From an uncultured Methanomassiliicoccaceae archaeon (GTDB lineage: Archaea; Thermoplasmatota; Thermoplasmata; Methanomassiliicoccales; Methanomethylophilaceae): 46,818 nt of DNA. The stretch lies in NCBI GenBank assembly GCA_905187815.1, contig CAJJJM010000013.1, forward strand, positions 1 through 46,818, read 5' to 3'. The notes beneath the pieces were generated by a model, which was given only the letters and a program-made list of their open reading frames with translations, ran no database searches and was not told the DNA's origin. Shown here one piece after another: positions 41,694 through 46,818 of the stretch; within the stretch, counting starts at the first letter, position 1, and each line of letters opens with the position of its first letter. A program made the position numbers and the translations under genes.

Positions 41694-41867
41694 TGGGGGC
41701 AGAGGGATTTGAACCCCCGTCAGCGGGTTTCCACTACGGAGGGAGCTACCCCCCGCGGAATCAATGAGTCATCGCTCCAGTTAGTCATCAACTACTGTCA
41801 GCAAACCCATTTTCAATCACTCTCAATAACTGGAGCCCGCCAGTCTGCCAGGTTAGCCTATACCCCC
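41694..41867 (-). tRNA. tRNA-Trp (anticodon CCA) with 101-nt intron
   Basis: Exon 1 is 41867-41830 and exon 2 is 41728-41694. The acceptor is GGGGGTA / TGCCCCC with A73; the anticodon stem is GCGGG / CCCGC, with loop C32-T33-C34-C35-A36-G37-A38, giving anticodon CCA. The intron (41829-41729) sits at the canonical archaeal place after base 37. T arm GGGGGTTCAAATCCCTC. CCA tail not encoded. It lies 24 nt downstream of the L41e stop. Confidence 0.92.
41729..41829 (-). ncRNA. Box C/D-like guide RNA within the tRNA-Trp intron
   Basis: In transcript order: box C-like GTGATTGA, guide TGGGTTTG, box D' CTGA, box C' TTGATGA, guide TAACTGGAGC, and a variant box D ATGA. Counting five bases up from D' pairs G with C39, and five up from D pairs G with C34 across the exon-intron joint GCTCCAGTTA. 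These are the two positions methylated through the tRNA-Trp intron in haloarchaea. The first and last boxes deviate from consensus, so the call rests mostly on the two target fits. Confidence 0.7.
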
Positions 41868-41891
41868 GGTGAGTGTGATAGCGAGTAGCGA

Positions 41892-41999
41892 TCACTTCTT
41901 GCGCATCTTTGCTGCTCTCTTTCTTCTTCTCATTTTCTTCTTGCGCCATTTCCAACGCTGGTTGCCGCGTTTCTTCCAGGCGCGCGAGCTTCTCTTCAT
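41892..41999 (-). CDS. rpl41e: 50S ribosomal protein L41e
   Basis: A 35-residue, extremely basic peptide: it starts MKRSSRAWKKRGNQRW, and its last 20 residues, from WKWRKKKMRRRKR on, resemble the 25-residue archaeal/eukaryotic L41e. AAGGAAGGAAC precedes the ATG by a few bases. The N-terminus is about ten residues longer than usual. The overlapping 83-codon open frame in another phase is a shadow. It lies between tRNA-Arg (43 nt upstream) and tRNA-Trp (24 nt downstream), all on the minus strand. Confidence 0.8.
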   Translation of the reverse strand: MKRSSRAWKKRGNQRWKWRKKKMRRRKRAAKMRKK

Positions 42000-42042
42000 G
42001 ATGGTTCCTTCCTTGAATGTTCGCCCGTGGGGCGTGCATCCT

Positions 42043-42120
42043 TGGCGGGCCCGCCGGGATTCGAACCCGGGGCGTCTGGCTTAGAAGGCCAGCGCTATAT
42101 CCTGGCTAAGCCACGAGCCC
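42043..42120 (-). tRNA. tRNA-Arg (anticodon TCT)
   Basis: Acceptor GGGCTCG / CGGGCCC with G73, anticodon arm CTGGC-CTTCTAA-GCCAG giving TCT, T arm CCGGGTTCGAATCCCGG, and encoded CCA at 42045-42043. A CTTTAAATG box (about 42146-42154) is 30 nt upstream. The anticodon reads AGA and possibly AGG, the latter being the favoured Arg codon in this window. Confidence 0.94.
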
Positions 42121-42172
42121 ACTCTCACCCCTCATTTACCCATGGCATTTAAAGCTTGTTGTGCCCGGGCAC

Positions 42173-42769
42173 TCAGACCCCCAGCGAACTGGTGTCGATG
42201 TAATCCAGTATGGACCCGTAACCCATGTACATGAGCGCCGCCTCCACTATGCAGACCAGTCCGAGCACGAACAGGAGAGGCCACCAGTTGAGCACCTTCC
42301 CGAACAACTTCACGATCGCCTCGGCGAAGTTGAAGATCATGTACACGACCGCACCGCACAGGAAGGCCGCGATTATCCTGGGCCACCCTGTGGCCAGGAA
42401 CGAGAGGTCCACGGAGTCGAACAGCATGTATCCGTCGAGTCCGCCAAGCCCTATGTACACCAGGACCATCACCATCAATGCGAATATCACCGCGAAGTGA
42501 ACCTCGCGGAAGGGTCTGATGACCAATGCGAATCCAGCTACCGTGACGAAGATGGATGTTGCCATCCTCCAGGTCCCGTACATGGTCATGGCCTCGTAGA
42601 GCATGATGACCCCGAACACGACTCCGAGGAACATCAGAAGCTTGTACGTCCAGGACTCCTTGTTCTTGACATAGCTGATGACGATCAGGATGGCCAGGAG
42701 CCCCCCGATGAGCAGCATCGTCTCCGGAAGGTGTGAGTCCACCCATGACATGACATCCGTTGCATCCAT
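42173..42769 (-). CDS. Unrecognised multi-span membrane protein
   Basis: A 198-residue protein with about six hydrophobic segments (near 17-33, 43-60, 67-84, 90-108, 130-150, 161-185) and few charged residues between them. No family motif seen. TATTTTATA (42791-42799) is about 26 nt before the ATG, implying a leaderless transcript. Confidence 0.72.
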   Translation of the reverse strand: MDATDVMSWVDSHLPETMLLIGGLLAILIVISYVKNKESWTYKLLMFLGVVFGVIMLYEAMTMYGTWRMATSIFVTVAGFALVIRPFREVHFAVIFALMVMVLVYIGLGGLDGYMLFDSVDLSFLATGWPRIIAAFLCGAVVYMIFNFAEAIVKLFGKVLNWWPLLFVLGLVCIVEAALMYMGYGSILDYIDTSSLGV

Positions 42770-42819
42770 GCACGGTGGATTGTATACAGGGTATAAAATA
42801 AGAGATTAGAAGGAAGGTT

Positions 42820-42839
42820 GCCCCGTCATTCGACGGGGC
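42820..42839 (-). terminator. Terminator of PNPOx-like gene
   Basis: Minus-strand GCCCCGTC-GAAT-GACGGGGC, 8-bp stem, then AACCTTCCTTCTAATCTC. Confidence 0.55.
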
Positions 42840-42846
42840 TTTGGGT

Positions 42847-43245
42847 TCAAGCGATCTTGGTTCCGGCGTTGGGTCCGGCACCCTCGTCGTAAACGGCGAC
42901 GACGTCGAACATCCACAGGGCCTTGGCGTGGAGGTTGACCGCGGCGAGTCCCTCGTTCATGGCCGCGAGCGCCTCTCCGTTGTCGTAGCGGACGGGGTTC
43001 TCGACCTGGATCTCATAGGCCTTGGGTCCGGCTGCGATCATGAATGCGGCCTTTCCGTTCTCGGCCATGTACTCGGCGGACCTCTTCATGAGGACCTCTC
43101 CGACGACCATCTTGCCCGGAGCGGGGCAAGCGATGGTCCCACACACGATAGCGTGGGGCTGACCGGCCTTGTTGGCGGTGACGAGAGCCTTGACGGTTCC
43201 CTTTGCGTTCATGATTTCCATGACTTCTGCAGGTATGTCTACCAT
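42847..43245 (-). CDS. Pyridoxamine 5'-phosphate oxidase-like (split-barrel FMN) protein
   Basis: A 132-residue protein with the split-barrel pattern: N-terminal helix, GTVKALVTANKAGQPHAIVCGT, a central GEVLMKRSAEYMAENGKAAFMI and a late AYEIQVENPVRY. Such proteins bind FMN or F420 and reduce varied substrates, or bind haem. The specific role is unknown. ATG 43245 was preferred to an in-frame GTG three codons earlier. CCTAAATAC (43276-43284) is a likely TATA. Confidence 0.8.
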   Translation of the reverse strand: MVDIPAEVMEIMNAKGTVKALVTANKAGQPHAIVCGTIACPAPGKMVVGEVLMKRSAEYMAENGKAAFMIAAGPKAYEIQVENPVRYDNGEALAAMNEGLAAVNLHAKALWMFDVVAVYDEGAGPNAGTKIA

Positions 43246-43254
43246 TTTTTGCAC

Positions 43255-43427
43255 CCATCAGGTAATCATCGGATGAGTATTTAGGCGATAGGTATCAGAC
43301 TGGATACTGTATGCAAATATCAGCAATTTGTGGTAAATCAAGGTCATTGTATATTTGATATTATGTCTTTGTACTTAGACTAACAGACTTAGAACGGTTT
43401 AAGCTATATGGTACATTGTATGTGCAC
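43255..43427. other. AT-rich divergent intergenic region
   Basis: It has far more A+T than its surroundings and no gene. It carries the promoter of the PNPOx-like gene and a GCTATATG box (43403-43410) about 20-25 nt before the ATG at 43428. A short direct repeat ACTTAGA occurs twice between 43370 and 43395. Confidence 0.4.
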
Positions 43428-44252
43428 ATGATTCACGAAGATCCGGCCTCATACGCTCCAGGCCCCACGTTCGAATACCTTCACGGACTGGTGCCCCGCC
43501 ATGGATTGGACGACATTTCGAACGTAAGAACCCCTGACGGACGGCTTTCGCCACTGGGGGACCTTATCTCTGACCAATGCCCATATGGTATCACAATCGT
43601 AGGGCCGGACGGTGCCACCGTCAGGATTACCGGATCCGTCCTCTCCCATATCGAGAGGGCCAAGAACGCGATATCCCCCTATAACCCGAAGGAACTGGTG
43701 GATGGCTCCAAGAGCGAGATATACAGATTCCCCCGCATAGCCGTCTCCGAGGCCCTGCTGAACGCCGTGGTCCACCGCGACTACTCGAGGGGCGAGGACA
43801 TCATAGTGACCGTGAGCAGGGATGAGATCATGGTGCTGTCACCCGGATCCGCCCACAAAGGGGACGGAGGCATCAGGAACCCGGATCTCGTGGCTGCGAT
43901 GGAGTTGCTCAGACTCAAGGGCCACTACAGGCACGGCCTCATGGTCATCAGGAAGGCGTACTCCAGATCTACAGACGAGCCGCGCGCGCTCTCCGCTCCG
44001 GACGGGTTCGTGACCATCCTCCCCGCGGTCAAGGCTGTGATGGGGCACTACCAGGCCAAGGTGGACAAGATAGTCGGCTACATGGACGGACGTGGCGGCG
44101 TATCGTTCCAGGAGCTGATCGACCTCCTCCATGTCTCCAGGGCGCACACGGCGACGACCCTGAAGAGGATGGAGGACGACGGGATAGTGTTCGATATGTT
44201 CGTCGGAAGGATGCGCAGATACTATCTGTGCCAGAGGCGGGGGCGGGAGTGA
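43428..44252 (+). CDS. ATP-binding (GHKL-type) protein with C-terminal winged helix, transcriptional-regulator-like
   Basis: A 274-residue protein whose middle matches the HATPase_c_4 domain found C-terminal to AlbA_2/Schlafen-like domains: FPRIAVSEALLNAVVHRDYSRG (N-box), then EIMVLSPGS and an RNPDLVAAMELLRL segment. The last 60 residues form a winged helix (FQELIDLLHVSRAHTATTLKRMEDDGIV). The N-terminal AlbA_2 domain is shortened or degenerate. ATG 43428 was chosen from the TATA position; TTG 43416 is possible. Function unknown, probably DNA-binding regulation. Confidence 0.72.
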   Translation: MIHEDPASYAPGPTFEYLHGLVPRHGLDDISNVRTPDGRLSPLGDLISDQCPYGITIVGPDGATVRITGSVLSHIERAKNAISPYNPKELVDGSKSEIYRFPRIAVSEALLNAVVHRDYSRGEDIIVTVSRDEIMVLSPGSAHKGDGGIRNPDLVAAMELLRLKGHYRHGLMVIRKAYSRSTDEPRALSAPDGFVTILPAVKAVMGHYQAKVDKIVGYMDGRGGVSFQELIDLLHVSRAHTATTLKRMEDDGIVFDMFVGRMRRYYLCQRRGRE

Positions 44253-44298
44253 TGGAAACGATTATACCCCCGGTCGACCCATTGAAGGCGGTGATCCC

Positions 44299-44916
44299 AT
44301 GGAGATACTGACATTCGCGACCGTCGCCCTCTCGATATTCCTCGTGATGAATCCGTTCTCCAGCATACCGACGTTCCTCACCATCACAAAGGATGTCGAC
44401 CGCGAGACCCTGAGGAGCTACGCCAACCGTGCCGTCATCGTCGCTGGGATCCTCCTGTTCGTGTTCGTGTTCATCGGATCACCCCTGATGTCCCTTTTCG
44501 GAGTCACCATGGAGAGCTTCAGGGTCGCGGGAGGAATCATACTGGTCATGATGGGCGCCGAGCTGGTGTTCGGACTCAGACTGGGGAAGACCAAGGAGGA
44601 GAAGGATGCTCCGTGGATAATCGTGGCCACCCCCATAATGACAGGGCCCGGAGTCATAACCGCGGCGATCCTGTTCACACAGGAACACGGATACATAGAG
44701 GTCGTGCTGGCCGGACTCGTCGCCCTGATAGCCACATGGGTCCTCCTGCGCATGTCCCACACGATCGTCCGCCTTGTTGGGGAGAACGCCCTCAGCATCA
44801 CATCGAAGATCGTCGGATTGCTCCTCACCGCACTCGGTGTGGAGTACGCATTCCAGGGTGCCAGCGAGTGGGTGTCCATGTACTGGGGCGATACTGCGGC
44901 GCTTCTGATGGTCTGA
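44299..44916 (+). CDS. MarC-family membrane protein
   Basis: A 205-residue protein with six hydrophobic segments. FLVMNPFSSIPTFLTIT near residue 14, FRVAGGIILVMMGAEL, and ATPIMTGPGVITAAI are diagnostic of the MarC/UPF0056 family. The transport role, if any, is unknown; a link to multiple antibiotic resistance was not upheld for E. coli MarC. It lies 46 nt after the ATPase/wHTH gene. Confidence 0.9.
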   Translation: MEILTFATVALSIFLVMNPFSSIPTFLTITKDVDRETLRSYANRAVIVAGILLFVFVFIGSPLMSLFGVTMESFRVAGGIILVMMGAELVFGLRLGKTKEEKDAPWIIVATPIMTGPGVITAAILFTQEHGYIEVVLAGLVALIATWVLLRMSHTIVRLVGENALSITSKIVGLLLTALGVEYAFQGASEWVSMYWGDTAALLMV

Positions 44917-44975
44917 CCTTTCGCCTACCATCCCAAGTATTATTATAGGTCCCGTTTCTGGACGGATGAACCGCC

Positions 44976-46766
44976 ATGGCACCCGAAGATGACGTTACCA
45001 GGAAAGACCACGGAAAGACCTACAGGCCCCATCCAGGGGACAGCGAGAGGGGTCCACGCAGGGACCGCGACGATCGCGGGAAGAGGGATTTCCACAAGGA
45101 CCGCAGGGACGATTCCCGCAACGGTAACAGGAAGGGTGGCCCCCGTCAGAATGGTGGCGACCGCAGACCCGGTAATGGTCGTGGCGACAGACGCCGCGAC
45201 GATAGGAGGGGCGGGAGACCCACCGGCAACGGCCCCAGGGGCAACGGTCCGAGGAACGGGGGACGCGAGCATGGCGGACAGCGCCGCGACGGACGCCGCG
45301 ACGACCGCAGGAACGGAAGAGGGCACGACGACAGGAGGCCGAGGGATCGGGAGAGCCCCCGCGAGAGGCCCTCGGAGCCAGCGAAGCAGCAGGAGCCCCA
45401 GGAGCTGAACCTGACGGTCCCGTCCACCCCTCAGAGGATACTGTTCAAAGGTGTGGACTGCGAGGTGAACGGCAGGAAGGACCTCGCCATGGTGCTGTAC
45501 CTCCACGGTGCAGCCCGGATGAGCAAGGGTTGCGAGAGCAACATGCTGCGCATGCTCCGTGAAGCCGGTCCCGAGCAGTTCCCCACCATCAGAGGCAGGG
45601 TCGCCAAGGCCTGCCCGGAGGACGCCATGATCGCCTTCGACTACCTCTGCCTGACCATCGATCCCCGCTGGGAGAGGGCCGCGCTCGATGCCGCTGCCGA
45701 GAAGGGAAACCCTCTAGCGATCTACGAGAGGATACGCCTCGGCGAGATCGAGGGTGACGACCCGTGCATCGACGGGTTCGCCAGAGGCTCCGACGAGGCC
45801 ATGGCGGTGGAAGGCCTCAAACTCCTCGTCAGGAAGAAGGACTCGGTCAGAGCGGAGGAGCTTCTGAAGGAGATAGATGAGAGGAGGAGGCTGAGACAGT
45901 CCATCCGCACGGAGTTTATCAGGGCGACCAAAGGGGAGAGGCACTCCATCAGGAGACTGGAGGAGCTCTCCGGCGAATTCCCCGAGGCGGCGTTCCTAAG
46001 AGGATATCTGGATGCCGGCGACAGGGAGGAGTATCTCAGGGACGGCATGGAAGCCCACAGGGACCTCATAACATCGCTTGTGCACGAGCTCGGCATATCG
46101 GACACACCATTCGGCAAGTACCTGTCCGCGATGAAGCTGCGCTCGGACGGTGATGAGTGGATACCTCCGATGATCGCCGCCGCGGTCTCAGGTTCCGACG
46201 ACGCCGTGGAGGAGCTCATGCCCGCACAGGCCAGGAAGGATGTCAGGAAGGGATTGTCGAAGGTGTGCCTGAACCGTGGCGACGCCGCCGGCCTCGTCAG
46301 ATACTACGATGGCGAGGACACATCCGACCTGGACAGATACTGCATCGGGAATCCGGAGAGGATGATCGAGGTGGGAAGGCTCATGGGCGGATACAGGGAG
46401 ATCAACTGGCTGAAGAAATGCTGTCTGGAAGGCTATGAGGACTGCGGCAGGGCCCTGTCATCCCTGTCGAAGGACGAGACCCGTCGCAGCAAGCAGCTGA
46501 TATATGCACTCCACGACGTCGGCCGCGACATGGACGCCGCCAAGCTGTACTTCCAGATGTACGGGGACCCTTCGCTCCCTTCCGTCAAATGGCTGTCGAA
46601 GGTCTGCGAGAACGAGAGCGTCAAGGAATACGTCCGCACCAGGTTCGAGGAGATGGGCGACCTCGCGACATTCGACTACATCTTCGTCGACGACGGCTAC
46701 AATTCCGGAGGGGACAGGCGCAGAGGAAATGGTCCCCGCCACGGCACAGGAAACGGCAGGCGCTGA
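44976..46766 (+). CDS. Arg/Gly/Asp-rich disordered protein with helical-repeat domain
   Basis: A 596-residue protein in two parts. Residues 1-140 are low-complexity, composed mainly of Arg, Gly, Asp, Asn and Pro (RGDRRRDDRR, NGPRGNGPRNGGRE), resembling RGG-type RNA-binding tails; the last 20 residues repeat the theme (GDRRRGNGPRHGTGNGRR). Residues about 150-570 are helical with spaced Ala, Leu and Tyr, much like Sel1/TPR arrays (for example AMVLYLHGAARMSKG, AFDYLCLTIDPRWERAALDAAAEKGNPLAIYERI). No known family. A TATTATTATA box lies about 35 nt upstream. Confidence 0.72.
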   Translation: MAPEDDVTRKDHGKTYRPHPGDSERGPRRDRDDRGKRDFHKDRRDDSRNGNRKGGPRQNGGDRRPGNGRGDRRRDDRRGGRPTGNGPRGNGPRNGGREHGGQRRDGRRDDRRNGRGHDDRRPRDRESPRERPSEPAKQQEPQELNLTVPSTPQRILFKGVDCEVNGRKDLAMVLYLHGAARMSKGCESNMLRMLREAGPEQFPTIRGRVAKACPEDAMIAFDYLCLTIDPRWERAALDAAAEKGNPLAIYERIRLGEIEGDDPCIDGFARGSDEAMAVEGLKLLVRKKDSVRAEELLKEIDERRRLRQSIRTEFIRATKGERHSIRRLEELSGEFPEAAFLRGYLDAGDREEYLRDGMEAHRDLITSLVHELGISDTPFGKYLSAMKLRSDGDEWIPPMIAAAVSGSDDAVEELMPAQARKDVRKGLSKVCLNRGDAAGLVRYYDGEDTSDLDRYCIGNPERMIEVGRLMGGYREINWLKKCCLEGYEDCGRALSSLSKDETRRSKQLIYALHDVGRDMDAAKLYFQMYGDPSLPSVKWLSKVCENESVKEYVRTRFEEMGDLATFDYIFVDDGYNSGGDRRRGNGPRHGTGNGRR

Positions 46767-46786
46767 TTCCGCTATGGATCATCGAC

Positions 46787-46815
46787 CGGAGCTCGGCTCG
46801 CTGGGCCGAGCTCCG
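46787..46815 (+). terminator. Hairpin after the RG-rich protein gene
   Basis: CGGAGCTCGGC-7 nt-GCCGAGCTCCG, an 11-bp perfect stem at the window edge; any T run lies beyond the end. Confidence 0.55.
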
Positions 46816-46818
46816 ACA

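Noticed and set aside
41788..42039. 83-codon minus-strand open frame around L41e
   Set aside because: The basic 35-codon frame in another phase has a ribosome binding site and L41e similarity; the longer frame runs into the tRNA-Trp intron and exon.
28591..46790. Shared string CTATGGA...ATCGACCGG at the ZIP terminator and near the window end
   Set aside because: Only about 15 bases match and the flanking stems differ; probably chance, not a mobile or att repeat.
1..46818. CRISPR array, insertion sequence, prophage or conjugative genes
   Set aside because: I saw no regularly spaced repeats, cas genes, transposase, integrase or phage structural motifs on either strand.

Overview
The window reads as chromosomal DNA of a GC-rich methanogenic archaeon. 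Archaeal hallmarks are ribosomal proteins L10e and L41e, Sec61-beta, the RNase P subunit Rpp21/Rnp4, Dph2 (diphthamide), an intron-containing tRNA-Trp, and many promoters with a TATA box 24-35 nt before an ATG that lacks a ribosome binding site. The methanogenesis marker MtxX, the four-subunit pyruvate:ferredoxin oxidoreductase, the preQ0 (archaeosine precursor) genes and a citramalate route to isoleucine point to a methanogen. Strong AGG usage for arginine and the overall gene set make Methanomassiliicoccales (Thermoplasmatota) my best guess; this is inference from general familiarity, not from a marker tree.

Layout. 0.1-7.4 kb: a zinc-ribbon protein, then the leftward porGDAB operon divergent from ppsA (acetyl-CoA to pyruvate to PEP), then azlCD. 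7.5-10.2 kb: a CBS-ParB-like (possible serine kinase) protein, a 3-methyladenine glycosylase, and an Mrp/NBP35 plus NifX-like pair. 10.4-18.6 kb: a three-repeat membrane-anchored surface protein, the leftward mtxX-queD-queC-queE operon, a nitroreductase, L10e-dph2, and two tandem paralogues of an unrecognised family. 18.7-24.5 kb: rnp4-yhbY-serS, an iron-sulfur flavoprotein, an HD hydrolase with a small membrane protein, Sec61-beta and a CPA2 antiporter. 24.8-27.3 kb: two overlapping genes for very acidic, disordered proteins. 27.3-32.6 kb: a metal block with NikR divergent from a ZIP transporter, TerC, and a CsoR-type repressor followed by a P1B ATPase, then a SatP/YaaH acetate transporter. 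32.6-33.0 kb: two head-to-head gene remnants. 33.0-35.4 kb: DUF454, tRNA-Glu, nadE divergent from a nitrilase, tRNA-Ser. 35.5-40.2 kb: an ACT-hom-cimA-ACT-UPF0210 operon. 40.3-46.8 kb: a ClC channel, a tRNA-Arg / L41e / tRNA-Trp cluster, an unknown membrane protein, a PNPOx-like protein, an ATPase/wHTH regulator, MarC, and an Arg/Gly/Asp-rich protein with a helical-repeat domain.

The most striking items are: (1) a 101-nt tRNA-Trp intron whose sequence fits a box C/D guide aimed at C34 and C39 of its own tRNA; (2) a 35-codon L41e gene between two tRNAs with no visible promoter of its own; (3) well-formed operator-like dyads at the NikR/ZIP and CsoR/ATPase promoters; (4) several lineage-type proteins with no recognisable family (paralogue pair at 16.6-18.6 kb, acidic pair at 24.8-27.3 kb, RG-rich protein at 45-46.8 kb). 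I saw no CRISPR array, insertion sequence, prophage or plasmid gene. All calls come from reading the sequence; no database search was possible.
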